54,990 nt of DNA from Flavobacteriaceae bacterium (GTDB lineage Bacteria > Bacteroidota > Bacteroidia > Flavobacteriales > Flavobacteriaceae), in NCBI GenBank assembly GCA_029252105.1, contig JAQXCA010000015.1, positions 1 through 54,990 on the forward strand, written 5' to 3'. Positions 41,708-52,163 of this stretch are shown here, one piece after another. The notes beneath the pieces are model-generated. The model made no database searches, had not been told where the DNA came from, and saw nothing but the letters and a program-made list of their open reading frames with translations. Position numbers and translations under genes: made by a program. The number at the start of each line of letters is the position of its first letter. Position 1 is the first letter of the stretch.

Positions 41708-42727
41708 CGTCAGTTCTGTAAGAATTGGAAAATGATCAGAATAAGGAATTGTATAGTTTTTGAAAGTTCCAGAAGTGTAATTTTTATCTGCTAAAATAAA
41801 ATCAATTCGAACGGGGAAATATTTAAAATTAAAAGTACTTCCAAAGCCTGTGCCCGAAGTTTCAAAAGTGTCCCGTAAATTACCTTTCAAAATACGATAG
41901 ACATATGAATACACAGTATTGTTAAAGTCGCCACACATCATCACTTTATAAGGCGATTTTGCGACATGATTAGCAACCAATTCAGCTTGAAATTGTTGCG
42001 CTTTAAAAGTAGTCCCTATACGATTCAATAACTTATTTGATTGTTCCGAGTCGAGTGTTTCTACATTAACATTGGTATCAATACCAGATGATTGAAGATG
42101 TACATTATACATACGCAGGGTATCAGATTTAATGAGTACATCTGCAAAAATCGCGCTATTAGCAGAGCTAGGAAACTCTATACTTCCAGAATTTATAATT
42201 TTATACGTGGACAAAATAGCTAATTCAGATTTTTTACTTCCAGAATTGTTGGTTTGATGTTTATAAGGATAGGACGTAAACTCTAAATTGGCGCTTGAAT
42301 CAAACTCTTGAAAGCATACAATATTTGGGGTCTCATCGTTGATAAAATCTTTAATTTTAGTAGGAATGGTTTCATCATCAATCCAATTATACACATTGAA
42401 TAAGCGCACATTATAACTCATTATAGTAAACGTCTCTTCAGTCTTCTCAATATGTTCTGAGGTGAATTTATAAAATGACAGAACATGGGTATACCCAATA
42501 CCAAGCACTAATAATGAAAGAATAAGTTGTTTTTTTAATTTTATGAGCCAATAGATCACAAAAAGTACATTTAACACAATCAACAAAGGCACGGTCAAAC
42601 TTAAAACAGAAATAAGAGAAAATGTTTTTGGAGGCACATAAGCTAACCCGTAGGATAACAACAACAAGACAGCAACCACTGAATTTATCAGAAATATTAA
42701 TTTATTAAGAAAATTTAAATTTTTCAA
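41696..42727 (-). CDS. Endonuclease/exonuclease/phosphatase family protein, membrane-anchored
   Basis: N-terminal TM segments; VCFQEFDSS, CGDFNNT and YSDHFPI motifs. Confidence 0.88.
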   Translation of the reverse strand: MKNLNFLNKLIFLINSVVAVLLLLSYGLAYVPPKTFSLISVLSLTVPLLIVLNVLFVIYWLIKLKKQLILSLLVLGIGYTHVLSFYKFTSEHIEKTEETFTIMSYNVRLFNVYNWIDDETIPTKIKDFINDETPNIVCFQEFDSSANLEFTSYPYKHQTNNSGSKKSELAILSTYKIINSGSIEFPSSANSAIFADVLIKSDTLRMYNVHLQSSGIDTNVNVETLDSEQSNKLLNRIGTTFKAQQFQAELVANHVAKSPYKVMMCGDFNNTVYSYVYRILKGNLRDTFETSGTGFGSTFNFKYFPVRIDFILADKNYTSGTFKNYTIPYSDHFPILTELTLHK

Positions 42728-42733
42728 ATGTTT

Positions 42734-43606
42734 CTATTTTCCAGCTCTGAATAAAAAATCCTTTTCTGCTTGGGTTAAACTTTCGTAGCCACTTTTACTG
42801 ATTTTATCCAAAATAAGATCAATTTGTTTTTGATGGGTAAAGCGATCAAATTCCTCTTTTTTCTTACCAGCAAAAGAAGATTTTTTGTTTTTATTTTTAT
42901 GCACCGTTTTTAAAGGGGCAGCAGTTCCTGAAAAATAAGCTATGGTACGATCAATAAAATGACCAATATCGGTTCCTTTTTGAAATTGTTTTGCATAAAA
43001 ATAGCCTAAGATACATCCTCCTAAATGTGCCACAGAACCACCAGAATTCTGAGAAAACAAGCCAGGAATATCAAATATAACCAAGGCGATGCCTATGTAT
43101 TTTAAAGGGAATTGAAAGGTGAAAAACCGCACATCTTTGTTTGGTAAATAGGCACATAAGAAAATGATCACGGCACGTACACCAGCAGAAGCGCCGACTA
43201 AAGGCCCTACGGTCTTTAAAATCCCTGAGGGAAATAAATTATACACCAATATAAAAGCAAAACCACCAGATAAGATACCTAGTATATATACTTTTAGAGA
43301 AAGTTCTTGTTTAAAAAGGTTTGAAAACGAGCGTCCAAAGAAATACAAGACAATCATATTAAAAAATAAGTGGATAAAACTAAAATGCGTAAATCCATAG
43401 GTTAACAAAGTCCACGGTTTTGAAAGCATTTCAGATACTGATTTTGAAAGCGAGAGCCACTCGAGATTTACTCCACTCCCTTGACGCCTTAACACTATAA
43501 AACTGATAAGAAACACAGCCACATTCACCACAATGATTTTCTCAAACACATTAAGTCTCGATAGTTTTTCTCTGATATCTTGGTTTAGACTTGTCATTAG
43601 TTCCAA
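42734..43606 (-). CDS. Rhomboid family protein, variant GASA active-site motif
   Basis: THFSFIHLFFNMIVLYFFG; PLVGASAGVRAV; GGSVAHLGGCILGY. Confidence 0.86.
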   Translation of the reverse strand: MELMTSLNQDIREKLSRLNVFEKIIVVNVAVFLISFIVLRRQGSGVNLEWLSLSKSVSEMLSKPWTLLTYGFTHFSFIHLFFNMIVLYFFGRSFSNLFKQELSLKVYILGILSGGFAFILVYNLFPSGILKTVGPLVGASAGVRAVIIFLCAYLPNKDVRFFTFQFPLKYIGIALVIFDIPGLFSQNSGGSVAHLGGCILGYFYAKQFQKGTDIGHFIDRTIAYFSGTAAPLKTVHKNKNKKSSFAGKKKEEFDRFTHQKQIDLILDKISKSGYESLTQAEKDFLFRAGK

Positions 43607-44448
43607 CGGTATTTATCGAATTGATTTTTTTTCCAGAAATACATCAATAAAAAGCCAGTGACGGCTCCTCCAATATGGGCAATATAAGCAGTATTACTTG
43701 GGCTGAATATAGACACGCCCGAAAAGGCAGAAAATAAGTCTAGAGCGATGATGCCTGGAATAAAATATTTTGCCTTAATGGGAATTGGCAAAAAGAGCAT
43801 CATCAATTCCGCATTCGGATTGAGCATGCCAAACGCTACCAAAACGCCCATAATGGCACCAGAAGCCCCGACCATGGATCCATTACTTTGAACATTTAAA
43901 TCAAATAACATTCGAAAAGATTCAGTGTTGAGTTGACTCAAACTATAGCCATAACTAGACAGCACTGGTTCTAACTTAGATACTAATATTTCGCCTTGAA
44001 ACATCCCATCGCTGATAATATTTAAACTCGACGCATCTTTAATAAAATCAAATGAGAATCCCAATGCTTTTAAATCACTTAATATTGGATATATTTGAAT
44101 ATAGTACACCAAAAACGTTAAGGCCACAGCACCTAGTCCTGAAGAGAGATAAAAGATTAAAAATTTACGATGACCAAAAACACGTTCAACAGCCGTTCCA
44201 AACATCCATAACGCTAGCATATTAAACAATAAATGCTGAAAACCACCATGCATAAACATATGGGTAAACACTTGCCACGGCATAAAATAGTCGCTCAACG
44301 GATAATAAAGTGCTAATAAACCATAGAACAATTCCTTATTTCCCAGTAAGTAAGTGCATAAAAACACAATGATATTGATAATTAGAAGATGCTTAACAGT
44401 TGGGGTTATTTGACGCATATTAATTAAATTTTTTATCAAGCTCTTCAA
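43597..44448 (-). CDS. Rhomboid family intramembrane serine protease
   Basis: HMFMHGGFQHLLFNMLALWMFG; VGASGAIMG; AYIAHIGGAVTG. Confidence 0.92.
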   Translation of the reverse strand: MKSLIKNLINMRQITPTVKHLLIINIIVFLCTYLLGNKELFYGLLALYYPLSDYFMPWQVFTHMFMHGGFQHLLFNMLALWMFGTAVERVFGHRKFLIFYLSSGLGAVALTFLVYYIQIYPILSDLKALGFSFDFIKDASSLNIISDGMFQGEILVSKLEPVLSSYGYSLSQLNTESFRMLFDLNVQSNGSMVGASGAIMGVLVAFGMLNPNAELMMLFLPIPIKAKYFIPGIIALDLFSAFSGVSIFSPSNTAYIAHIGGAVTGFLLMYFWKKNQFDKYRWN

Positions 44449-46252
44449 CTTTTAAAGTTGTAAAAACTGTTTTATTAGTCGGAGAAATTGAGGGCTCTTT
44501 ACAAGAAAATAAGGAGTTTACGATATGTTCTTGTTCTTCATGTTCTAATTTTTTTCCATTTTTAATCGCTAAACTTTTAGCGAGTGTTTTGGATAATAAG
44601 TCACTGATACTAAAATTCACATCGGGAACTTCATGCTCGATATCATGAATAAGTTGTTCAAACACAATATGGACTTCGGACTCTTTAACCCCTACTGGCA
44701 GTCCAGTAAGCACTATACTTTCATTTGTAAAAGCAGAAAAAACGAAGCCAGTCGCTTCTAAGGCCTGTTGTATATCCTTTAATATGGTGTTATCCGATTT
44801 TGAGAACTTAAGCTGTAAGGGAAATAATAATTGTTGACTAACCGCTTCGTTAACTGTTGTTTTATGAAGGAATTCTTCATATAATATACGTTCGTGGGCA
44901 CGATTTTGATCGATCACAAGCATACCAGATTTAATCGTATTGATAATATACTTGTTGTGTAACTGAAATGTTTTCTGAACTCTTTTCTCAGTAGTATCAT
45001 CGAAAATAGATGAGGTCATTTCATCAGATTCATAATTGACTTGACTAACATTGTCTGTATTTGATTTCGATTCCAATCCAACATACAAACCTTCCCATGC
45101 TTCTGTTTTCGGTTTTGAATACGACGGTGGGGTTTGATTGGGGTTTGAAAATGGGTTAAAAGTACGATCAACTTCAACTTTTGGAAGCGTGGATTGTCCA
45201 CCCTCGAAGCCGTAAGGGGTATCTAAATTTTTATCCCGATCAAAATCAAGCACTGGAGCAATACTAAATTGTCCTAAACTATGTTTGACAGCAGCTCTTA
45301 AAATAGCATAAATCGTTTGTTCGTCATCAAATTTAATTTCTGTTTTTGTAGGATGGATATTGATGTCAATACTTTTAGGATCTACTTTTAAATTTAAAAA
45401 ATATGATGGCTGTTTTCCTGGTTGAAGTACCCCTTCAAAAGCGGCAGAAATAGCATGGTTGAGATAAGGACTTTTTATAAATCGATTATTCACAAAAAAG
45501 AACTGTTCTCCTCTAGATTTCTTTGAATATTCAGGTTTACCAACAAATCCAGAAATAGTTAACACTTCGGTTGTTTCTTCAACAGGAACTAATTTTTCAT
45601 TGGTTTTGCCTCCAAAGGTATTAACAATCCGTTGTCTAAAGTTACCTTTTAATAGATTAAAAAGATCACTTCCGTTGTGATACATCGAAAAACTAAGGTT
45701 TGGATGTGCCAATACGATTCTATGGAATTCGTCAATAATATGCCGTAATTCTACGGTATCCGATTTTAAAAAATTACGTCTCGCAGGAATATTAAAAAAC
45801 AAATTCTTAACCGCAATAGAGGATCCTTTTGGAGTAGCCACAACGTCTTGAGATGTAAAAACACTTCCTTCTATTGTGAGCAACGTTCCTAATTCATCAG
45901 AAGCTTGTTTGGTTTTCATCTCAACATGAGCAATCGCTGCTATACTCGCCAACGCTTCGCCTCTAAAGCCTTTAGTATGAAGATTAAACAAATCGTCCGC
46001 AACTTTGATTTTGGAGGTCGCATGACGTTCAAAACTTAAACGTGCATCGGTTACACTCATTCCTTTTCCGTCATCAATAACTTGAATTAGGGTTTTTCCT
46101 GCGTTTTTTACCAGTAACTTTATGGTTGTTGCACCGGCATCAATGGCATTTTCAAGCAGTTCTTTCACTACTGAAGCTGGCCGTTGCACAACTTCACCTG
46201 CAGCAATTTGATTTGCAACGTGATCTGGTAATAATTGAATGATATCTGCCAT
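44420..46252 (-). CDS. mutL: DNA mismatch repair protein MutL
   Basis: IAAGEVVQRPASVVKELLENAIDAGAT, DDGKGMS, GFRGEALASIAA motifs. Confidence 0.97.
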   Translation of the reverse strand: MADIIQLLPDHVANQIAAGEVVQRPASVVKELLENAIDAGATTIKLLVKNAGKTLIQVIDDGKGMSVTDARLSFERHATSKIKVADDLFNLHTKGFRGEALASIAAIAHVEMKTKQASDELGTLLTIEGSVFTSQDVVATPKGSSIAVKNLFFNIPARRNFLKSDTVELRHIIDEFHRIVLAHPNLSFSMYHNGSDLFNLLKGNFRQRIVNTFGGKTNEKLVPVEETTEVLTISGFVGKPEYSKKSRGEQFFFVNNRFIKSPYLNHAISAAFEGVLQPGKQPSYFLNLKVDPKSIDINIHPTKTEIKFDDEQTIYAILRAAVKHSLGQFSIAPVLDFDRDKNLDTPYGFEGGQSTLPKVEVDRTFNPFSNPNQTPPSYSKPKTEAWEGLYVGLESKSNTDNVSQVNYESDEMTSSIFDDTTEKRVQKTFQLHNKYIINTIKSGMLVIDQNRAHERILYEEFLHKTTVNEAVSQQLLFPLQLKFSKSDNTILKDIQQALEATGFVFSAFTNESIVLTGLPVGVKESEVHIVFEQLIHDIEHEVPDVNFSISDLLSKTLAKSLAIKNGKKLEHEEQEHIVNSLFSCKEPSISPTNKTVFTTLKVEELDKKFN

Positions 46253-46255
46253 GTA

Positions 46256-46528
46256 TTAGAAAAATATACTTAAATCAAAATCTATAATCCAAAGAAATAC
46301 AGCGATCAAAATTATAATTATAATGAAAACGCGTCTGTTGGCTAAGGTATTTGGGTTGGTTTTTAAATCGTCAATGGCATTTGTAAATTTTCCTTTCAGA
46401 TTTGTTTTTTGGATGGTTACACGTTGATCGTCAAACTTATGTTTTATTTCAAAAGGATTTTGTTCGCCTTTATAAAAGCGAGGTGTATAACTATATCTCT
46501 TATTTTTTTTGGTATTAAATATTCCCAT
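46256..46528 (-). CDS. Small protein with C-terminal membrane anchor
   Basis: 90-aa ORF, basic N-terminus, single C-terminal TM segment, position between mutL and ribH. Confidence 0.75.
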   Translation of the reverse strand: MGIFNTKKNKRYSYTPRFYKGEQNPFEIKHKFDDQRVTIQKTNLKGKFTNAIDDLKTNPNTLANRRVFIIIIILIAVFLWIIDFDLSIFF

Positions 46529-46537
46529 TTTTAAACT

Positions 46538-46729
46538 TTATAAAACGTCTAATATGTATATTCCTATCAACAAAAGGACAAATGCAATAATTAGCCAAGT
46601 TAATGAAAAACCACGTGATTTTCTAGTAGATTTTAGCTGAAATCGTTCCTTGTTTTTAATAGAATTATCAGCAGCTGGAGAACTTAAGGAAGACCTTAGC
46701 TTAAATTTTCTGGTTTTTTTCTGGAACAT
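46538..46729 (-). CDS. Small protein with C-terminal membrane anchor
   Basis: 63-aa ORF, very basic N-terminus, single C-terminal TM segment; tight spacing. Confidence 0.7.
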   Translation of the reverse strand: MFQKKTRKFKLRSSLSSPAADNSIKNKERFQLKSTRKSRGFSLTWLIIAFVLLLIGIYILDVL

Positions 46730-46817
46730 TAGTTTAAATTTTGAATCTATTCAAAAGTACTTAAATCTGAAAGATCAAAAAACGAAGTCACTCAAAAATT
46801 ATTAACAGGAATTGAAT

Positions 46818-47303
46818 TTACAAGGAATGATTTAAATGCGCCATTTTAATGGCTGTAATTGCAGCTTCTATTCCTTTATTGCCGTACTTACCTCCAGAAC
46901 GATCTATAGATTGTTGTAGGTTGTTATCGGTCAAAACACAAAATATAACAGGAATTTCATGAAGTACATTCAAATCCTTAATACCTTGAGTGACTCCTTC
47001 ACACACAAAATCAAAGTGTTGTGTTTCGCCTTTAATAACACTTCCAATAGCGATTACGACATCTACATGTTGCTGTTGCATTTTTTTAGCGCCATAAACA
47101 AGTTCAAAACTTCCAGGCACATAAATAGTCTTTATATTAGAATCTTCTACACCACAATCCAATAAAGTCGCTTTAGCACCATTTAACAAGCCTTCTGTAA
47201 TGTCTGAGTTCCACTCAGAAACAACAATCCCAAACCGAAATGTTGTCGCGTCTGGGAGTGTAGATGAATCGTAATTAGATAAATTAGTGTTTTCGGTGGC
47301 CAT
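46818..47303 (-). CDS. ribH: 6,7-dimethyl-8-ribityllumazine synthase
   Basis: RFGIVVSEWNSDITEGLLNGA, VPGSFELVYGAKK, GSVIKGETQHFDFVCEG motifs. Confidence 0.95.
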   Translation of the reverse strand: MATENTNLSNYDSSTLPDATTFRFGIVVSEWNSDITEGLLNGAKATLLDCGVEDSNIKTIYVPGSFELVYGAKKMQQQHVDVVIAIGSVIKGETQHFDFVCEGVTQGIKDLNVLHEIPVIFCVLTDNNLQQSIDRSGGKYGNKGIEAAITAIKMAHLNHSL

Positions 47304-47305
47304 AA

Positions 47306-48073
47306 TTAGTTAATCAAAGCCTCTGCTTTTCCAATAAAAACATCGATATCCTTAGCTTCTGTACTATCTGGAAACTCAGATTTTATTTGGTTAAAGAACG
47401 CTAATGCTTTAGAGTAGTTTTCTAATTTTAAACCAATCATTCCCGCTTTATGAAGATACATTGGTGTTGTGTAATCGTTTGTTTTTAGTTGAGAGGCTTG
47501 TACATAATAATCATAAGCATCATCCAATTGCTCTAACTGAACAAATGCATCGCCGATTCCCCCTTTTGCAATTGGACCAAGAACATCATCATCAGATGAA
47601 AATGCATTCAAATACGTAATTGCATTTGAATAGTCTTTCATATTAAGGTATGCCATTCCTGCATAATAGTTAGCTAAATTTCCAGCAGCTGTCCCACTGT
47701 ATACGTCAGCGATGTCTAAAAAGCCATATTTACCATCTGCTCCGTTTAGAGATAACGTAAACAAAGAATCTTTAGAAGCTCCGTTGACCGCTTGATCAAA
47801 ATATTGTTGAGACTGGAACATGTCGTTTGTAGCTACATTTTCTTTTGGTTCTTGTACAAATTTATCAAACCCTAAATAACCCAATACTAAAGCTGCAGAC
47901 AATCCAACAATAATAAAAATATATTTTTGATTTTTTATCACCCATTCTTCAGTACGTGATGCCGATTCGTCAAGGGTGTTAAAAACCTCAGCGGTTGTTG
48001 ATCCATCTTCAATTGAAGTCTCTTTTTCTGTCTTCGTTGACGGTTTTCCGCCTCTTTTTTTATATGTTGCCAT
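47306..48073 (-). CDS. TPR protein, YfgM-like, single TM (start probably MATYKKRGGK)
   Basis: One TM segment, TPR-like repeats; listed upstream start at 48097 overlaps a candidate -7 element. Confidence 0.82.
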   Translation of the reverse strand: MATYKKRGGKPSTKTEKETSIEDGSTTAEVFNTLDESASRTEEWVIKNQKYIFIIVGLSAALVLGYLGFDKFVQEPKENVATNDMFQSQQYFDQAVNGASKDSLFTLSLNGADGKYGFLDIADVYSGTAAGNLANYYAGMAYLNMKDYSNAITYLNAFSSDDDVLGPIAKGGIGDAFVQLEQLDDAYDYYVQASQLKTNDYTTPMYLHKAGMIGLKLENYSKALAFFNQIKSEFPDSTEAKDIDVFIGKAEALIN

Positions 48074-48094
48074 GGTTGTTTTATTATTGAGGTT

Positions 48095-48102
48095 CAAAAA
48101 TA
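48095..48102 (-). promoter_or_regulatory. Candidate -7 element TATTTTTG upstream of TPR gene
   Basis: Matches TAnnTTTG 22 bp upstream of ATG at 48073. Confidence 0.4.
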
Positions 48103-48212
48103 TAATTTTTATTCGTAAAAAAAAGCCAAATTATTTGTTATTTTTCAATAATTTGCAGCATCTTTTTGAAGCCCTTTAAAGAAGATAAATAAAAAATATA
48201 GACCAATTTCAT

Positions 48213-49292
48213 ATGATTTTAAAATCATTAAATTTATTAAACTATAAAAATTTCGATGCCTTTACGTTAGAATTCGACGCAAAAATTAATTGTTTTGTGG
48301 GCGCTAATGGCGTTGGAAAAACAAATGTTTTGGATGCTATTTACCACCTATCTTTTGGAAAAAGCTATTTCAATCCGATTGCCTCTCAAAACATAAGACA
48401 TGAGCAAGATTTTTTTGTAGTCGATGGTCTTTATGAAAAGAGAGAGCGTGAAGAAAAAGTAATCGTATCTCTTAAAAGAGGGCAAAAGAAAATCATTAAA
48501 CGAAACGGAAAAGCCTATGATCGTTTTAGCGAACATATTGGATTTCTTCCTTTAGTAATCATATCGCCTGCCGATCGCGATTTAATTATTGAAGGCAGTG
48601 ATACCCGTCGGAAATTCATGGATGGTGTCATTTCGCAAAGCGATAAAAGCTACTTAGATGCCTTATTAAATTACTCAAAAATACTCGCTCAAAGAAACGC
48701 CTTACTAAAATACTTTGCATTAAATAATAACTTTAATAAAGACTCATTAGATGTTTACAATGAGCAACTTACGATCTATGGAAATGAGATTCACAATAAG
48801 CGAAAATCATTTTTAGAAGTTTTTATACCGATCTTTAAAAGTCGCTATAAAGCCATAAGCAATAACAACGAAGATGTTGATTTAACTTATAACAGTCAAC
48901 TGAATGATTCTTCATTACTAGAGTTATTTGCCACCAATATCAACAAGGATCGGATGCTACAATATACAAGTGTTGGCACCCATAAAGATGATCTTGACTT
49001 TTTGATTAAAGGGTATCCCGTTAAGAAATTTGGAAGTCAAGGACAGCAAAAATCATTTCTAATTGCTTTAAAGTTGGCACAATTTGATTTCATAAAAGCA
49101 CAAAGTGGCGAAACTCCTCTACTCCTATTGGATGATATTTTTGACAAACTCGATGAACATCGCGTGTCTCAAATTATTAAATTGGTCAACGAAGAGAGTT
49201 TTGGACAACTCTTTATTTCCGATACACATGCAGACCGTACAGAGAAGGCCATAAAAAGTGTACACCAATCCTATCAAATATTTCAACTGTGA
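48213..49292 (+). CDS. recF: DNA replication/repair protein RecF
   Basis: [56 protein letters not shown]. Confidence 0.96.
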   Translation: MILKSLNLLNYKNFDAFTLEFDAKINCFVGANGVGKTNVLDAIYHLSFGKSYFNPIASQNIRHEQDFFVVDGLYEKREREEKVIVSLKRGQKKIIKRNGKAYDRFSEHIGFLPLVIISPADRDLIIEGSDTRRKFMDGVISQSDKSYLDALLNYSKILAQRNALLKYFALNNNFNKDSLDVYNEQLTIYGNEIHNKRKSFLEVFIPIFKSRYKAISNNNEDVDLTYNSQLNDSSLLELFATNINKDRMLQYTSVGTHKDDLDFLIKGYPVKKFGSQGQQKSFLIALKLAQFDFIKAQSGETPLLLLDDIFDKLDEHRVSQIIKLVNEESFGQLFISDTHADRTEKAIKSVHQSYQIFQL

Positions 49293-49705
49293 GACCACTA
49301 ATAACCCTTTTATGTTATGTTTTAATAAACAGCTGTCAATCAGATGTGACAACTTATGTTCCATTTGTTGAAGGGTATTGGGAAATTGTAAGTGTTACAA
49401 AAGACCAAAACAAAGTGAAAGACTACAAAATGAGTGGATCAATTGATTACTTTAAGGTAAATGCTGATTTATCTGGTTATCGAAAAAAAATGACACCTCG
49501 TTTTGATGGTGTTTTTGAAATGTCTCTACATGAATCGGAGTTTACACTTTCTGTAAAAGGCAATCACTTAATGATAAACTACACGAATAATGGCGTGTCC
49601 TACAGTGAAGAAATCATTCGTGCTAACAAGGCAAGTTTGGTTATTTCTAATGCCGATGGATTTATTTACACCTACAAACCCTATGAACCTCTAACTTTTG
49701 AATAA
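49289..49705 (+). CDS. Lipocalin-like lipoprotein (GTG start)
   Basis: Lipobox [24 protein letters not shown] lipocalin-like N-terminus. Confidence 0.7.
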   Translation: MRPLITLLCYVLINSCQSDVTTYVPFVEGYWEIVSVTKDQNKVKDYKMSGSIDYFKVNADLSGYRKKMTPRFDGVFEMSLHESEFTLSVKGNHLMINYTNNGVSYSEEIIRANKASLVISNADGFIYTYKPYEPLTFE

Positions 49706-50001
49706 TGAGTAAACGTCAGAACGATTCATTTAAAATTGATGATTTGATGAAGTCCTTTGTCAAAGAAAATAAGCTCGAAAAAGGACTAGATAAAGTCAAC
49801 GTCGAAGCAGCTTGGAGTAACATGATGGGTAATGGTGTTAATACCTACACCACTAGTGTGAAACTTCACAAGGATACGTTATATGTCGAACTAAGTTCGT
49901 CAGTTTTAAGAGAGGAATTGAGTTATGGAAAAGATAAAATCATTGCCATGCTAAACGAGTCTCTTGGCAAAAACCTCATCGCAAAATTGATTCTTAGGTG
50001 A
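49705..50001 (+). CDS. DUF721 (DciA-like) domain protein
   Basis: VEAAWSNMMGNGVNTYTTSVKLHKDTLYVELSSSVLREELSYGKDKIIAMLNE. Confidence 0.85.
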   Translation: MSKRQNDSFKIDDLMKSFVKENKLEKGLDKVNVEAAWSNMMGNGVNTYTTSVKLHKDTLYVELSSSVLREELSYGKDKIIAMLNESLGKNLIAKLILR

Positions 50002-50065
50002 TTTTTGAGGTTAAAAAAAAGCCACAATAAAATTGCAGCTTTTTGTGTAGTATATTTATTAAAAT

Positions 50066-50485
50066 TTAGAACATATCACGCCCTGAGAAATGAAAAGCAC
50101 TTTCGATAGCTGCATTTTCATCACTATCACTTCCATGTACCGCATTTTCGCTGATAGAGTCTGCAAACATATTACGGATGGTTCCTTCTGCAGCTTCAGC
50201 TGGGTTAGTTGCTCCAATTAAAGTTCTGAAATCTTCTACTGCATTTTCTTTTTCAAGAATAGCTGCCACAATTGGACCTCGTGTCATATAGGTTACAAGT
50301 TCGCCATAAAATGGACGCTCGCTATGAATAGCATAAAAAGCTTCCGCATCTGCCTTTGTAAGTTGTGTTAATTTCATTGCAACGATTCTAAACCCAGAAG
50401 CGGTGATTTTTTCTATTATTCCTCCAATGTTTCCTTTCTCAACTGAGTCTGGCTTAAGCATTGTAAACGTTTTGTTTGTAATCAT
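50066..50485 (-). CDS. ndk: Nucleoside diphosphate kinase (start probably [13 protein letters not shown])
   Basis: [41 protein letters not shown]. Confidence 0.96.
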   Translation of the reverse strand: MITNKTFTMLKPDSVEKGNIGGIIEKITASGFRIVAMKLTQLTKADAEAFYAIHSERPFYGELVTYMTRGPIVAAILEKENAVEDFRTLIGATNPAEAAEGTIRNMFADSISENAVHGSDSDENAAIESAFHFSGRDMF

Positions 50486-50507
50486 GATTTTTGTATGAAT
50501 ATTTTTG

Positions 50508-50515
50508 CAAAAATA
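50508..50515 (-). promoter_or_regulatory. Candidate -7 element TATTTTTG upstream of ndk
   Basis: Matches TAnnTTTG 22 bp from the probable ATG. Confidence 0.4.
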
Positions 50516-50575
50516 GGGTTTTTCTATAAATAATCCGCTTTCCAATTATTTTAAAAAATTGTATATTCGCATGCT

Positions 50576-51592
50576 ATGAATACAGCAAAAATTTTAGATC
50601 TAAAAAAAATATTAACAGCCCCTAAAAAAGTGGTTATTGTCCCTCATAAAAACCCTGATGGTGATGCTATGGGCTCCACTTTAGGACTTTATCATTACCT
50701 TAAAAAACTTGGACATTCAACAACTGTAATTGCACCTAATGACTATCCCGAATTTCTTAAATGGATACCGGGAACCGATGAGGTTTTAATTTATGAAACA
50801 GAAACAAGTTCCTCAGAAACTTTTATTGAACAAGCAGATCTTATTTTTACCTTAGATTTTAATGCCCTTCATCGTTGTGGCGCTATGGAAAGTCCTATTA
50901 AAAATGCAGAAGCTATCAAAGTCATGATTGATCATCACCAACAACCTGACGATTATGCAACTTTTGTCTATTCCGATGTTAGTATGTGTTCAACCTGTGA
51001 AATGGTATATCATTTTATAGATAAAATGGGTGATTTAGATTTGATTGATATCGCTATTGGAGAAGCCTTGTACACAGGAATTATGACCGATACTGCTTCA
51101 TTTCGCTTTCCACTGACGACAAGTACCACACACCGTGTGATAGCACATTTAATTGATGTTGGTATCGAAAAATCTAACATTCATAATGCTGTATATGACA
51201 CCAATAGTTTTGGGCGTCTCCAACTTATGGGTTGTGCGTTGAATAATTTAAAATATATTGAAGATTTTCATACCGCATACATCAGCCTAACGAACAAAGA
51301 ACTGGATACGCATAACTTTCAAAAAGGAGATACCGAAGGTTTAGTTAATTATGGACTATCTCTTAAAGGTGCTAAATTTGCTGTTATTTTCATTGAACAT
51401 AAACAAGAGAGAATAATTAAAATCTCTTTTAGATCAAAGGGAACATTTGACGTCAACTCTTTTGCTCGTACACATTTTGATGGCGGAGGACACAAAAATG
51501 CATCTGGAGGACGTAGTACCCTAAATCTTGAAGACACTATTGCAAAATTTATTAGTATATTGTCTGACTACAAATCGGAACTAGATTCATGA
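50576..51592 (+). CDS. DHH family phosphoesterase (NrnA-like)
   Basis: VPHKNPDGDAMGSTLGLYHYL, DHHQQP, FDGGGHKNASGG motifs. Confidence 0.93.
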   Translation: MNTAKILDLKKILTAPKKVVIVPHKNPDGDAMGSTLGLYHYLKKLGHSTTVIAPNDYPEFLKWIPGTDEVLIYETETSSSETFIEQADLIFTLDFNALHRCGAMESPIKNAEAIKVMIDHHQQPDDYATFVYSDVSMCSTCEMVYHFIDKMGDLDLIDIAIGEALYTGIMTDTASFRFPLTTSTTHRVIAHLIDVGIEKSNIHNAVYDTNSFGRLQLMGCALNNLKYIEDFHTAYISLTNKELDTHNFQKGDTEGLVNYGLSLKGAKFAVIFIEHKQERIIKISFRSKGTFDVNSFARTHFDGGGHKNASGGRSTLNLEDTIAKFISILSDYKSELDS

Positions 51593-52122
51593 AATACCCC
51601 TTGTTATTCATATTAACATTTTTATTTTTTTTCAGTTGCAAACCGTCAGAAGCTAGACGTCCTGTATCAAAAAATTCGGGCGCGTTTATTGATGCCTCAA
51701 TAGAACGTAGTAAGGAGCTAAATTCTAAGGAATATGCACAAATTGAGGCTGTAATTAAGGATTCAGATAACACTTTTATATCTTCTGAATATGGCTTTCG
51801 ATACACGTATACTACTAAAATTGAAGCAAACACTAAAACCCCTGTGTTTGGAGATTTGATAGAATATAAATACACCCTAAAAACTCTAGAAGGTCAAATC
51901 ATTTACATAGACAAAGCCTTAGAAACACATTCCTATTATGTGGATCAGCAAGAATTGTTTACAGGACTTAGAGAGGGTTTAAAACTTATGAAAGAAGGCG
52001 AATCCATCACTTTTATGTTTCCATCACAAAAAGCATATGGCTATTATGGAGACAACAATAAAATAGGGAGAAATGTGCCTCTAATCTGCGATGTTTCCTT
52101 ATTAAAACTCACGACTAATTAA
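51589..52122 (+). CDS. gldI: Gliding motility-associated FKBP-type peptidyl-prolyl isomerase GldI
   Basis: Lipobox FFFSC; FKBP-like LREGLKLMKEGESITFMFPSQKAYGYYGDNNKIG. Confidence 0.88.
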   Translation: MKYPLLFILTFLFFFSCKPSEARRPVSKNSGAFIDASIERSKELNSKEYAQIEAVIKDSDNTFISSEYGFRYTYTTKIEANTKTPVFGDLIEYKYTLKTLEGQIIYIDKALETHSYYVDQQELFTGLREGLKLMKEGESITFMFPSQKAYGYYGDNNKIGRNVPLICDVSLLKLTTN

Positions 52123-52163
52123 TATATTTAAATAAATCAATACCGAATAAAAATCAAACTAAA

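Noticed and set aside
50010-50060. Possible terminator hairpin between DUF721 and ndk (AAAGCCACAAT...ATTGCAGCTTT)
   Set aside because: Stem is broken by two mismatches; too weak to call confidently.
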